From Xylophilus ampelinus (GTDB lineage Bacteria; Pseudomonadota; Gammaproteobacteria; Burkholderiales; Burkholderiaceae_C), in NCBI RefSeq assembly GCF_901875635.1, contig NZ_CABFMN010000109.1, positions 1-47,644 of the forward strand: a DNA stretch of 47,644 nt. The letters run 5' to 3'. The translations under genes and the position numbers were made by a program. Positions 34,495-46,786 of the stretch are shown in pieces. A model generated the notes under the pieces. It saw nothing but the letters and a program-made list of their open reading frames with translations, ran no database searches and had not been told where the DNA came from. Each line of letters opens with the position of its first letter. The stretch's first letter is position 1.

Positions 34495-34812
34495 ATGCCC
34501 ATGACCCCCTCGCAAGACCCCGTCGACCTGGCCGACCCCAGCGTGTCTGCCGCCGCCCCTCGCAAGCCGTGGCTGCAGGCCCTGAAGGAGGCTGACGCCA
34601 AGCGTCCCGACTTCCCCGGCGAACACGCCATCGTGCTGGGCGTCGGCGTGCTGCTGCTGCTCTCGGCGGGCCGAAGCCGCTCCGTCATCGGCAAGCTGGC
34701 CAAGGCGGCGGCCGGCGGCGCGCTCATCGGCCGCGCGGCCAGCGGCACCGGCGGCGTCGCGCGGCTGGCGCAGACGATTTCCACCTTCACCAACAAGCTG
34801 CCGCTGCGCTGA
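34495..34812 (+). CDS. Small protein with one hydrophobic segment and a glycine-rich helix
   Basis: 105 residues from ATG 34495; ATG 34501 is also possible. A polar 45-residue start (DPVDLADPSVSAAAPRKPW) is followed by a hydrophobic segment HAIVLGVGVLLLLSAG and a glycine-zipper-like stretch LAKAAAGGALIGRAASGTGG. It is likely a membrane-associated protein of Comamonadaceae. No homologous family was recognised. It lies 155 bases after xth. Confidence 0.6.
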   Translation: MPMTPSQDPVDLADPSVSAAAPRKPWLQALKEADAKRPDFPGEHAIVLGVGVLLLLSAGRSRSVIGKLAKAAAGGALIGRAASGTGGVARLAQTISTFTNKLPLR

Positions 34813-34944
34813 TCGGCGGCCGGTGCGCGGGGTGGTGCAAGCTTCCTTCCGCAGATTGTCACGAACGTGACGAGTTTGGCGCCAGCGCCCGGCTGGCGTG
34901 CGCTGACGGCCGATTGCACTTTCCCTATTCAGCCCTGCGCGGGG

Positions 34945-34979
34945 CAAAGAAAAAGCCCGTCACCGGGGGTGACGGGCTT
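34945..34979 (-). terminator. Rho-independent terminator of the 35026-35397 gene
   Basis: On the minus strand AAGCCCGTCACC / GGTGACGGGCTT, then TTTTTCTTT. Confidence 0.93.
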
Positions 34980-34988
34980 CGCGCATCG

Positions 34989-35013
34989 CACTGCACGGCT
35001 GAGCCGTGCAGTG
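34989..35013. other. Perfect palindrome next to a stop codon
   Basis: CACTGCACGGCT and its exact complement AGCCGTGCAGTG are separated by one base, between the 35026 gene's stop and its terminator. It may be an extra RNA stem protecting the 3' end. Confidence 0.6.
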
Positions 35014-35025
35014 GCAAGCGGCCGA

Positions 35026-35397
35026 TCAGAACAACTCGGGTGCGCGTGCGGCGGCGCGGGCTTCGGCACGCACTTCGGCACGGTCGCGCTCACCAGCCAG
35101 GGCCAGCACGCCTTGGTGCGCGGCGTCGCCGTAGATGTTGCCGGCACGGGCGGTGGCGACCGCTTCGTTGCGCAGGTCGACGCGGGCCAGCGCCGACGTG
35201 CGAGCCGGCGTCACACCGGCCTGGGCGACGTCGCCGTACACGTTGCCGGCACGGGCGATCTGCGCGCCTTCGGCGGCCACTTCGGCGCGGGTGCGCACCG
35301 AGTTCACGGTCTGCACGCCTTGGTAGGTTTCGGCAGAGGCGCTGGCGACGCCGAGCACCGAGAGAACGATCGCGCCGAGGATTTGGGAGGTCTTCAT
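35026..35397 (-). CDS. Small secreted Ala-rich protein with an internal duplication
   Basis: 123 residues from ATG 35397, with GAAGGAA upstream. The signal peptide ends near ASASA. The mature chain repeats a unit: ARAGNVYGDVAQAGV and, about 40 residues on, ARAGNIYGDAAHQGV, each next to a charged RAEV/RNEA stretch. It ends RAPELF. It resembles DUF4148-like helical periplasmic proteins but the match is uncertain. Strong translation signals, a terminator and an added stem suggest high expression. No function can be given. Confidence 0.72.
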   Translation of the reverse strand: MKTSQILGAIVLSVLGVASASAETYQGVQTVNSVRTRAEVAAEGAQIARAGNVYGDVAQAGVTPARTSALARVDLRNEAVATARAGNIYGDAAHQGVLALAGERDRAEVRAEARAAARAPELF

Positions 35398-35741
35398 GAC
35401 AATTTCCTTCGAAGTCAGTGGATGAATTTCGAACCGGTATCGGGGGGCGCCGTCCTGGCCGAAGGTTCTTTTCTTCTTCGGCTGGGGCGGCCACCGCAGC
35501 GGGCCTGGCTCACCCAGAGCAACCGTCGAACCTGTTGGGTGGTTGTTGTCGGCTGCTGCTCTGTTGGATTGAATTGTGCGCCGCGAACTAAGTAAAAACC
35601 CGCATGTCTGCGAGCCAGTGCGTTCACGGGATCGAAACAATCAAGGCGTCTTGGCTGACATGGACGGCCCATGAGGTCATCGGCCAGTGCGCTCTTCGGC
35701 TGGTCGGTCGCGGCCCACCGCTTCCTCGCGACACTCCAGGG
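35398..35741. other. 344-base divergent intergenic region
   Basis: It should hold the promoters of the secreted Ala-rich gene (minus) and the DUF4124-like gene (plus). It is less GC-rich than its surroundings, especially about 35530-35600. No box with a convincing match to a known regulator was found. Confidence 0.5.
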
Positions 35742-36407
35742 ATGCCGCTCGATGACAACGACTCTTTCGACGCCCACCGTGAGCGCACGGCCGCCTGGGA
35801 GCGCGCCTTAAGGCCACAGCCCGCGCGGCTCGGCTGGATCTGGCTGGTCGCGGGTGCGGTGGTGGTGGGACTTGCCGCATGGGGCGCGAATGCATGGTGG
35901 GAGCACGATCGCGCCCGCGCACGAGCAAAGCCGCCCACTGCTCTGCCTCAGTCGCCCATCGGCTCCCGCGACGATGTGACTGAGCCGCCAGTGCCGACGC
36001 CGCCGGTCGCTGCGCGCCCGCCGTGGCCCACCATTGCGAAGTGCGTGAGCGCCGACGGCCGCACGGTCGGTTACGGCGATGGTCCGTGCCCCGCGGGTGC
36101 CCGACAGGTGCGGATTGCCATCCAACCGGGACTCAACCTTGCGGACGGACTGACGCTGGAACAGCGCGCCGCGCATCTGCGCAGCAACCGGGCTGCGGCC
36201 CAGGCACAGCAGGCCCACGAAGAAGCAGTGGCACGCAACGTGGACGTCGATTCCGGCGCCGAATGCCACGCACTCGCCGCGCTGATCGTCCAACTCGACG
36301 CCTGGGCCCGCCAGCCCAACGACCCGGTGACGCTGGGCGACATCCGCAGCCGGCGCCAGTTCGCGCGCGACCGGCAGTTCAGGCTGGGGTGCCAGTACGT
36401 CCGATGA
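35742..36407 (+). CDS. Single-pass membrane protein with DUF4124-like segment
   Basis: 221 residues from ATG 35742. The N-terminal 30 residues are cytoplasmic and charged. A membrane helix LGWIWLVAGAVVVGLAAWGA follows, then a Pro-rich linker, then KCVSADGRTVGYGDGPCPAG, a Cys-GxTxYxDxPC pattern like DUF4124 domains. The rest is helical (TLEQRAAHLRSNRAAAQAQQ) with a late Cys pair (SGAECHALAA, RLGCQYV). It is probably inner-membrane with a periplasmic domain. Function unknown. The start rests on frame and composition; no strong Shine-Dalgarno. Confidence 0.65.
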   Translation: MPLDDNDSFDAHRERTAAWERALRPQPARLGWIWLVAGAVVVGLAAWGANAWWEHDRARARAKPPTALPQSPIGSRDDVTEPPVPTPPVAARPPWPTIAKCVSADGRTVGYGDGPCPAGARQVRIAIQPGLNLADGLTLEQRAAHLRSNRAAAQAQQAHEEAVARNVDVDSGAECHALAALIVQLDAWARQPNDPVTLGDIRSRRQFARDRQFRLGCQYVR

Positions 36408-36526
36408 GCAATGGACCCGAAGGAAACGCCACCGCGGGTCAGCGTTGTTCGGCCATCAGCGACGTCTCGCATGAAGCATCTGCGCTCGCTCAGCAGCCTT
36501 GGGCTTGCCTTGCTTCACATCGATGC

Positions 36527-36808
36527 AACGTGCGCTGGTGGGTCGACAACGCCACGTTTCCTGCCGACGAAATCGCAACGCGCTTTCACCATGACCTGTT
36601 CTGGATTCACCCCTTCGCCAGTGGCAACGGTCGGCATTCACGCATGATGGCCGACGCTTTGGTTCGCAGCCTTTGCCAGCCAGCGTTCACCTGGGGAAGC
36701 GGTGGCAATCTGGTCGCCGCCAACGAAGTTCGGGCACGGTACCTGACCGCCCTGCGGACCGCAGACCAAGGCGGCTATCAACCACTGCTCGTCTTTGTTC
36801 GCAGCTAG
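36527..36808 (+). pseudogene. C-terminal remnant of a Fic-domain mobile mystery protein B
   Basis: From about NVRWWVDNATFPADEIATRF onward the frame reads as the last ~93 residues of mobile mystery protein B, with the Fic active-site motif HPFASGNGR (catalytic His, then GNGR) and the typical end RARYLTALRTAD..LLVFVRS. No matching N-terminal half, normally about 100 residues, was found upstream in any frame. The frame is open further 5' but that part does not resemble the family. The break falls near 36527. Mystery proteins A and B are carried by mobile elements. The gene is probably dead unless translated from an internal start. Confidence 0.75.
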
Positions 36809-36851
36809 AGCAGACCCGGCACTTGCGTCGGACTGCAGCAGTCGTCAGCAC

Positions 36852-40677
<3,826 letters not shown>

Positions 40678-40739
40678 GAATGACCTCTGCTCTTCTCTCT
40701 GGGTAGGTGGTGCATTGTCTTCGGTGCGCGTGTCAGCCC

Positions 40740-42122
40740 TCAGCCCTTGAGGGTCTGCTCGAGCACGTGCAGCTGCTGGTTCAGCTCGGTGAGTTGCTGG
40801 CGCTCGCCGGAGATCTTTCGCACGGCGTGCAGCACCGTGGTGTGGTCACGGCCGCCGAACAGCTCGCCGATCTCGGGCAGGCTCTTCTGCGTGAGCTCCT
40901 TGGCCAGGTACATCGCGATCTGCCGTGGCCGCGCGATGCTGGCCGGGCGCTTCTTGCTGTACATGTCGGCGACCTTGATCTTGTAGTAGTCGGCCACCGT
41001 CTTCTGGATGTTCTCGACGCTGATCTGCCGGTTCTGGATCGACAGCAGGTCGCGCAGCGCCTCGCGCGCCAGCTGGATCGAGATTTCCTTCTGGTTGAAG
41101 CGCGAGTACGCCAGGATCTTGCGCAGCGCGCCCTCGAGCTCGCGCACGTTGGAGCGCACGTTCTTGGCGACGAAGAAGGCCACTTCCTCGGGCATCTCGG
41201 CGCCTTCGGCCGTCGCCTTGTTGATCAGGATGGCCACGCGCATCTCGAGCTCGGGCGGCTCGATCGCCACCGTCAGGCCCGAATCGAAGCGCGACACCAG
41301 GCGCTCGTGGATGTCGGTCAGGCCCTTCGGGTAGGTGTCCGAAGTCATGACGATGTGGCTCTTCTTGGCCAGCAGCGCTTCGAAGGCGTTGAAGAACTCC
41401 TCCTGCGTGCGGTCCTTGTTGGCGAAGAACTGCACGTCGTCGATCAGCAGCAGGTCGAGCGAGTGGTAGCGTTCCTTGAACTCGTCGAAGGTCTTGCGCT
41501 GGTAGGCCTTGACCACATCCGAGACGAATTGCTCGGCATGGATGTAGAGAACTTTGGCGTCGAGCTTGTCGGCCAGCAGCTTGTTGCCCACCGCGTGCAT
41601 CAGGTGGGTCTTTCCCAGGCCGACGCCGCCGTAGATGAAGAGCGGGTTGTACAGGTGGCCCGGCGTGCCGGCCACATGCATGGCGGCGGCGCGCGCCATG
41701 CGGTTGGCCGAACCTTCGACCAGCGTGTCGAAGGTGAGGGCGGCGTTCAGGCGGTTCTTGAAGCCATTGCCTCCGGGCTCCTCGACCGTGGCGGGCGCCT
41801 CGCGGGGCACGTCCGCCTCGACCGTCGCGGGCAAGGAGATGCCAGTACGGGCGGGAATTTCACGAGGAGCGAGCGCTAACTCGATCATCACCGGCTGGCC
41901 GGAAATCTGCTCCGCCATGGCGGCAATGCGCGCCGCGTACTGGGCCCGGATCCAGTCCAGCTTGAAGCGGTTGGCGACGAAGACCGTGATGCGAGACAGG
42001 TCGTCCGCGACCTGGGCGGTCAGCGGTTTGATCCAGGTGTTGAACTGCTGTTCGGACAGTTCCTGTGCGAGCTGGTCGACGCAGGCCTGCCAGAGGCTGG
42101 CGCCCACGCCCTCAGACGGCAT
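40740..42122 (-). CDS. dnaA: Chromosomal replication initiator DnaA
   Basis: 460 residues from ATG 42122 ([20 protein letters not shown]). Domain I has [10 protein letters not shown]; a variable Pro/Glu-rich linker follows (about residues 85-130). The AAA+ domain has Walker [11 protein letters not shown] and Walker [11 protein letters not shown], and the C-terminal DNA-binding signature is [15 protein letters not shown]. It opens oriC by binding TTATCCACA boxes, two of which lie just upstream. A 14-codon ATG frame ([14 protein letters not shown]) starts at 42156 and overlaps the dnaA start out of frame; whether it is translated is unknown. Confidence 0.98.
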   Translation of the reverse strand: MPSEGVGASLWQACVDQLAQELSEQQFNTWIKPLTAQVADDLSRITVFVANRFKLDWIRAQYAARIAAMAEQISGQPVMIELALAPREIPARTGISLPATVEADVPREAPATVEEPGGNGFKNRLNAALTFDTLVEGSANRMARAAAMHVAGTPGHLYNPLFIYGGVGLGKTHLMHAVGNKLLADKLDAKVLYIHAEQFVSDVVKAYQRKTFDEFKERYHSLDLLLIDDVQFFANKDRTQEEFFNAFEALLAKKSHIVMTSDTYPKGLTDIHERLVSRFDSGLTVAIEPPELEMRVAILINKATAEGAEMPEEVAFFVAKNVRSNVRELEGALRKILAYSRFNQKEISIQLAREALRDLLSIQNRQISVENIQKTVADYYKIKVADMYSKKRPASIARPRQIAMYLAKELTQKSLPEIGELFGGRDHTTVLHAVRKISGERQQLTELNQQLHVLEQTLKG

Positions 42123-42173
42123 GAGCGCGGCGGCCAGACGGTTGTCCCTCGGTCATGTTGTTGTTCTGCTCGT

Positions 42174-42182
42174 TGTGGATAT
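42174..42182 (-). promoter_or_regulatory. DnaA box, one mismatch
   Basis: TGTGGATAT on the plus strand, complement ATATCCACA, against consensus TTATCCACA. It lies 52 bases upstream of the dnaA start. Confidence 0.6.
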
Positions 42183-42223
42183 TCGGTTGCGGCATGCCTG
42201 GCGGATTCTAACTTGTCAAAAAC

Positions 42224-42232
42224 TTATCCACA
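42224..42232 (+). promoter_or_regulatory. Perfect DnaA box
   Basis: TTATCCACA. Read toward dnaA it directly precedes TTTTTGACAAGTTAGAAT, so DnaA binding would overlap the probable dnaA promoter and allow autoregulation. Confidence 0.8.
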
Positions 42233-42275
42233 CCCCTTGACGGTGGCGTGGAACGGGTGCTGGCCGCGCTGTCCA

Positions 42276-42304
42276 TTGTCGCGCCGATCAATGTCTGCAA
42301 TAAT
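42276..42304 (+). promoter_or_regulatory. Probable rpmH promoter
   Basis: TTGTCG (-35), 17 bases, AATAAT (-10). Transcription from it would give a leader of about 230 bases containing the hairpins GGTTTC-CCT-GAAACC (42309-42323) and GGATGC-CTTC-GCATCC (42376-42391). Confidence 0.55.
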
Positions 42305-42541
42305 CGCGGGTTTCCCTGAAACCTCTATTCGAGTGCGTTCGATCCGGCTTGTGTCCGGAGCGGGCGGTCAGCGCCGGATGCCTTCGCATCCCGGGTGGCT
42401 CTGGAAGGAGATGGTGTTCGGGGTCGCCGGTGGTCGTGACTCGCTGGTGCGAAGCACGGCCCCTCGAGGTCCAGCGCCTCGCGCCGCGGTCCGCCCGCCT
42501 TGCCCAGCAATGGGCACCGACATCAGTCAGGAATCCTCATC

Positions 42542-42676
42542 ATGAAACGCACGTACCAAGCTTCGAAAATCCGCCGCGCCCGCACCCACGGCTTCCTCGT
42601 CCGCATGAAGACCCGTGGCGGCCGTGCCGTGATCAACGCACGCCGCGCCAAGGGCCGCAAGCGCCTGGCCGTCTAA
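42542..42676 (+). CDS. rpmH: 50S ribosomal protein L34
   Basis: 44 residues, too short for most gene callers: [20 protein letters not shown] and onward, ending KGRKRLAV. It matches the whole length and basic composition of L34. AGGA lies about 7 bases before the ATG. It is first in the rpmH-rnpA-yidD-yidC cluster, with rnpA 46 bases downstream. Confidence 0.98.
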   Translation: MKRTYQASKIRRARTHGFLVRMKTRGGRAVINARRAKGRKRLAV

Positions 42677-42722
42677 GGCGTCGGCCGCCTCGGGCCGCGT
42701 GCGGGCGTCGCATCGAACACGC

Positions 42723-43115
42723 ATGCGTCGACTGCAGACACGCGCGCAATTCCAGGCGGCACTTTCCGGCACGACCGTGGCGCGAACCGCGCATTTCGCG
42801 CTGCACCGGTGTGCGCTAGACGCGCCTGCCGGTGGTCCTGCCGCACCCCTCTTCCATCCGAGCGACGTCTGGCTGGGCGCCATGGTGCCCAAGCGCTGGG
42901 CGCGCCGTGCCGTCACGCGCAACACCATCCGTCGGCAGATCTACGCCGTGAGCGGCGCCGCCGACGTCGCGCTGCCCGTCGCGGCGCATGTCGTGCGCTT
43001 GCGCGCCGGCTTCGACCGCGCACGCTTCGTCAGCGCCACCTCCGAGCAGCTCAAGCGCGCCGTGCGCGGCGAGCTGCAGCAGCTCTTCGCGCGCGCGGCG
43101 CGGGTTCCGGCGTGA
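42723..43115 (+). CDS. rnpA: Ribonuclease P protein component
   Basis: 130 residues from ATG 42723 (MRRLQTRAQFQAAL), preferred to GTG 42699. The RNA-binding signature is VPKRWARRAVTRNTIRRQIY. It assists the RNase P RNA in tRNA 5' maturation. Its stop overlaps the yidD start (TGATG), implying coupled translation. The sequence is diverged outside the signature, as usual. Confidence 0.92.
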   Translation: MRRLQTRAQFQAALSGTTVARTAHFALHRCALDAPAGGPAAPLFHPSDVWLGAMVPKRWARRAVTRNTIRRQIYAVSGAADVALPVAAHVVRLRAGFDRARFVSATSEQLKRAVRGELQQLFARAARVPA

Positions 43116-43390
43116 TGCAGCGTCTCCTGATTGCCATCGTCCGCGGCTACCGTCTGCTGCTGAGCCCCTGGCTGGGCAACGCCTGCCGGTTCACGCCCAC
43201 CTGCTCGGCCTACGCCATCGAGGCGCTCGAGACCCACGGCGCCGCGGCTGGCAGCTACCTCACGCTGCGGCGCTTGGTGCGCTGCCAACCCTGGTGCGCC
43301 GGCGGGCACGACCCGGTGCCGCCGCCCTCCGACACGCCCGGTGCGGGGCTGTTCTCTTTTCTCTCTTCGTCCAAGAAGTCTTCTCCATGA
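43115..43390 (+). CDS. yidD: Membrane protein insertion efficiency factor YidD
   Basis: 91 residues from ATG 43115. The core is GYRLLLSPWLGNACRFTPTC, SAYAIEALETHG, LRRLVRCQPWCAGGHDPVP, with the conserved cysteines of the family. It is a small membrane-associated helper for YidC. It overlaps rnpA at the start and yidC at the stop (ATGA). Confidence 0.94.
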   Translation: MQRLLIAIVRGYRLLLSPWLGNACRFTPTCSAYAIEALETHGAAAGSYLTLRRLVRCQPWCAGGHDPVPPPSDTPGAGLFSFLSSSKKSSP

Positions 43391-45126
43391 ACGACATACG
43401 CCGCACCATCCTCTGGGTGATCTTCGGTTTCTCGCTGGTGATGCTGTGGGACCAGTGGCAGGTCCACAACGGCCGCAAGCCCACCTTCCTGCCGTCCCGG
43501 ACCGTTGCCGAAGCGCCTGCCCAGCCGGGCGGCACCACGCCAGCCAGCGCCACGCCCGCACCCGCAGCCACGCAGGCCGGTGCCGCGACGGCGCCGACTG
43601 GCGGTGCGGCGCCGGCCGCGGCCGAGAAGGTCAGCGTCGAGACCGACGTCTACAAGGCCACCATCGACGGCCAGGGCGCGACGGTCTCCCGCCTCGAGCT
43701 GACCCAGTACGTCGAGGAGATGAACAAGACCGGGCTCATCCCCTTCGCGCGCAAGCTCATGGGCATGCCGCCGATCCCGGTGGTCGACACCGATGTGGTG
43801 CTGATGGACGACGGCTCGCCGGCCACGCGCTACCTCGCGCAGTCGGGCCTGCTCAACCCGGCGGGCGGCGAGAAGTTCCCGACCCACCTGACGCTGATGG
43901 CCGCCAAGCCCGGCCCGTACCGCATGGCCGACGGCCAGGACACGCTGGAGGTGGCCTTCGAGTCGCAGCCCGTGGGCGGCCTGAAGTACGTCAAGACCTA
44001 TGTCTTCAAGCGCGGCGACTACGTGATCCGCGTGCGCCACCAGGTGGTGAACGTGGGCGACCAGCCGCGCGAGCCGCAGCTGTACCTGCAGCTGCAGCGC
44101 CACGGCACCGAACCCTCGGGCACGATGTTCGGCACCAGCACCTTCACCGGCCCCGCCGTCTACACCGACGAGAAGAAGTTCCACAAGGTCAGCTTCGGCG
44201 ACATCGCCAAGGGCAAGGCCGAGCTGCCCGCCGCCTCCAACAGCGGCTGGGTGGCCATGGTGCAGCACTACTTCGCGTCGGCCTGGCTGCTCGACGCGCC
44301 CGACAGTGCCAAGCTCAAGCGGGAGTTCCGTGCCGCCGACCTGGGGCAGAACCAGTTCGCGATCTCGATGGTCGTGAGTCTGCCGACCGTGGCGCCCGGC
44401 GCCACGCAGACGGTGGACAGCGCCCTGTTCGCCGGCCCCGAAGAGGAAAAGAAGCTCGAGGCGCTGGCCCCCGGCCTGGAACTGGTGAAGGACTACGGCA
44501 TCTTCGCCATCATCTCCAAGCCGCTGTACTGGCTGCTCGACCAACTGCACAAGATCCTGGGCAACTGGGGCTGGGCGATCGTGGCGCTGGTGGTGCTGCT
44601 CAAGGCGGCCTTCTACTGGCTCAACGCCAAGGCCTACGCCAGCATGGCCAAGATGAAGGCCATCAATCCCAAGATCATGGAGATGCGCGAGCGGCTCAAG
44701 GACAAGCCGCAGGAGATGCAGCAGGAGATGATGCGCATCTATCGCGAGGAAAAGGTCAACCCGATGGGCGGCTGCTTCCCCATCGTGATCCAGATCCCGG
44801 TCTTCATCGCGCTGTACTGGGTGCTGCTGTCCTCGGTCGAGATGCGCCACGCGCCGTGGATTCTCTGGATCCGCGACCTCTCGGCCCCCGATCCGTGGTT
44901 CATCCTGCCGCTGGTGATGACCGGCACCTCGCTGCTGCAGACCTGGCTCAACCCCACGCCGCCGGACCCGATGCAGGCCAAGCTGATGTGGATCATGCCG
45001 CTGGCCTTCAGCGTGATGTTCTTCTTCTTCCCGGCCGGCCTGGTGCTGTACTGGATCACGAACAACGTCCTGTCGATCGCCCAGCAGTGGGTCATCAACA
45101 AGCGGCTGGGTGTGCTGGGCAAGTGA
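43387..45126 (+). CDS. yidC: Membrane protein insertase YidC
   Basis: 579 residues from ATG 43387. The first membrane helix (TILWVIFGFSLVMLWDQW) is followed by a Pro/Ala-rich linker, a large periplasmic beta domain and the five-helix core: ISKPLYWLLDQLHKILGNWG, KVNPMGGCFPIVIQIPVFIA, PLVMTGTSLLQTWLNP and FPAGLVLYWITNNVLSIAQQ. It inserts and folds inner-membrane proteins with or without SecYEG. Length is normal for betaproteobacteria. Confidence 0.97.
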   Translation: MNDIRRTILWVIFGFSLVMLWDQWQVHNGRKPTFLPSRTVAEAPAQPGGTTPASATPAPAATQAGAATAPTGGAAPAAAEKVSVETDVYKATIDGQGATVSRLELTQYVEEMNKTGLIPFARKLMGMPPIPVVDTDVVLMDDGSPATRYLAQSGLLNPAGGEKFPTHLTLMAAKPGPYRMADGQDTLEVAFESQPVGGLKYVKTYVFKRGDYVIRVRHQVVNVGDQPREPQLYLQLQRHGTEPSGTMFGTSTFTGPAVYTDEKKFHKVSFGDIAKGKAELPAASNSGWVAMVQHYFASAWLLDAPDSAKLKREFRAADLGQNQFAISMVVSLPTVAPGATQTVDSALFAGPEEEKKLEALAPGLELVKDYGIFAIISKPLYWLLDQLHKILGNWGWAIVALVVLLKAAFYWLNAKAYASMAKMKAINPKIMEMRERLKDKPQEMQQEMMRIYREEKVNPMGGCFPIVIQIPVFIALYWVLLSSVEMRHAPWILWIRDLSAPDPWFILPLVMTGTSLLQTWLNPTPPDPMQAKLMWIMPLAFSVMFFFFPAGLVLYWITNNVLSIAQQWVINKRLGVLGK

Positions 45127-45159
45127 GGGCACTCCCGGCGCGTTTATGAGACGAATCGG

Positions 45160-45215
45160 TCTCCAGCGCCCGTCCAGCAAGCGCGAGCAGCTATCGAATT
45201 AATAGCAAATCGCGC
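45160..45215 (-). repeat. Comamonadaceae-type dispersed repeat, copy 7 (yidC-mnmE gap)
   Basis: On the minus strand: GCTATTAATTCGATAGC, then TGCTCGCGCTTGCTGGACGG and GCGCTGGAGACCGATTC. It has the full design: hairpin core, CGCGC, GGACGGGCGC and a GACCGATT end. Confidence 0.75.
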
Positions 45216-45299
45216 CGCATCCGACCCAACGGCCGCCTACGGGTGGCCTTTTTCTTGGGCCCCGCGCCGCCGCGGCCTTTGCTGAAAGAATCGACGCCC

Positions 45300-46706
45300 A
45301 TGCTCGCGCAACTGCAGGATCCGATCGTCGCCGTCGCCACCGCCCCGGGGCGCGGCGCGGTGGGCATCGTGCGCGTGTCGGGGCGGGGGCTGGCGCCTCT
45401 GGCCGAGGCACTGTGCGGCCGCGCCCTGCGCCCGCGCGAGGCCACCTACCTGCCGTTCCGCGATGCGGCCGGCGCCGCCATCGACCAGGGGCTCGCGCTG
45501 TGGTTCCCTGCGCCGCATTCCTTCACCGGCGAGGACGTGCTGGAGCTGCAGGCGCACGGCGGCCCGGTGGTGCTGCAACTTCTGCTGGCCCGTTGCCTCG
45601 AGGCGGCTGCGGAACCCGACCCCGCCACGGGCCGGCCGCGGCTGCCAGCCCTTCGCGTCGCGCAGCCCGGCGAGTTCAGCCAGCGCGCCTTCCACAACGG
45701 CAAGATCGACCTCGCGCAGGCCGAGGCCATCGCCGACCTGATCGACGCCAGCACCGAGGCCGCGGCGCGCAGTGCGGGCCGTTCGCTCAGCGGCGCCTTC
45801 TCGCGCGAGATCCACGCCCTGCGAGACGCGCTCATCCACCTGCGCATGCTGGTCGAGGCGACGCTGGACTTCCCCGAGGAAGACATCGACTTCCTCGAGC
45901 AGGCCGACGCGCGCGGCCAGTTGCTCGCGCTGCAGCGGCAGCTGCAGGCCGTGCAGCAGCGCGCGCGCCAGGGTGCGCTGCTGCGCGAAGGCATCAAGGT
46001 CGTCATCGCCGGCCAGCCCAACGCAGGCAAGAGCTCGCTGCTCAATGCGCTCGCGGGGGCCGAACTGGCGATCGTCAGCGCCATCGCCGGCACCACGCGC
46101 GACGTCGTCGCGCAGACCATCCAGATCCATGGCGTGCCGCTGCACATCGTCGATACCGCCGGCCTGCGCGAGAGCAGCGACGAGGTCGAACGCATCGGCA
46201 TCGCCCGCGCCTGGGGCCAGATCGAGGATGCCGACGCCCTGCTGCTGCTGCACGACCTCACGCGGGCGCAGGAGCCCGAGTACCGGGCGGCCGATGCGGC
46301 CATCCGCGACAGCCTGTCGGCGCGGCTGCCGCCGGGCGTGCCGGTGGTGGAGGTGTGGAACAAGGCCGACGCCGTGGCAGGTGTGGAAGCTGGCGAGGGG
46401 CTTCGGCTTTCGGCCCGCACCGGTGAAGGCATCGAGGCGCTGCGCCAGCGCCTGCTCGAGATCGCCGGCTGGCAGGCGATGCCCGAAGGGCTGTACCTCG
46501 CGCGGGCCCGTCATGTGCAGGCGCTCGGCCAGGTCGAGGAGCACCTCGCCCTCGCCATGGCGCACCTGGAGGCGGCGCAACCGCCGCTGGACCTGCTGGC
46601 CGAGGAGCTGCGCCTGGCCCAGAACGCGCTGAACGCCATCACCGGCGAGTTCGGTGCCGATGAATTGCTGGGCGTGATTTTTTCCCGATTTTGTATTGGA
46701 AAGTAG
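45300..46706 (+). CDS. mnmE: tRNA modification GTPase MnmE
   Basis: 468 residues from ATG 45300 ([20 protein letters not shown]); the in-frame ATG at 45243 would add an atypical Pro-rich start. G1 is [13 protein letters not shown]3 DTAGLRES, G4 NKAD. The N-terminal folate-binding part has VGIVRVSG and the C-terminus is FCIGK, containing the catalytic Cys of the CxGK motif. With MnmG it modifies the wobble uridine of several tRNAs. It follows yidC after a gap carrying a dispersed repeat. Also called trmE. Confidence 0.97.
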   Translation: MLAQLQDPIVAVATAPGRGAVGIVRVSGRGLAPLAEALCGRALRPREATYLPFRDAAGAAIDQGLALWFPAPHSFTGEDVLELQAHGGPVVLQLLLARCLEAAAEPDPATGRPRLPALRVAQPGEFSQRAFHNGKIDLAQAEAIADLIDASTEAAARSAGRSLSGAFSREIHALRDALIHLRMLVEATLDFPEEDIDFLEQADARGQLLALQRQLQAVQQRARQGALLREGIKVVIAGQPNAGKSSLLNALAGAELAIVSAIAGTTRDVVAQTIQIHGVPLHIVDTAGLRESSDEVERIGIARAWGQIEDADALLLLHDLTRAQEPEYRAADAAIRDSLSARLPPGVPVVEVWNKADAVAGVEAGEGLRLSARTGEGIEALRQRLLEIAGWQAMPEGLYLARARHVQALGQVEEHLALAMAHLEAAQPPLDLLAEELRLAQNALNAITGEFGADELLGVIFSRFCIGK

Positions 46707-46786
46707 CACGATTGCCCGAACAATGGCCCGGATGTCCGGCGCCGCCGGGCCTTCGCGCGTTCAGAGCCAAAACGAGATCCCTCACC

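Larger units (their letters stand above)
42123..42541. other. dnaA-rpmH divergent region, candidate oriC
   Basis: 419 bases between divergent dnaA and rpmH. It holds a perfect DnaA box TTATCCACA (42224-42232), a one-mismatch inverted box TGTGGATAT (42174-42182), an AT-rich stretch around 42203-42227 (ATTCTAACTTGTCAAAAACT), the rpmH promoter and its leader. Few boxes are present, so the true origin could lie partly elsewhere, but location and content fit a betaproteobacterial origin. Confidence 0.55.

Noticed and set aside
36411..36647. A separate small gene starting at 36411
   Set aside because: It overlaps the Fic remnant in another frame and shows no signal peptide, domain or ribosome site.
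42123..42541. Calling oriC with certainty
   Set aside because: Only one perfect and one near-perfect DnaA box were found, and no clear 13-mer AT repeats; it is kept as a candidate only.
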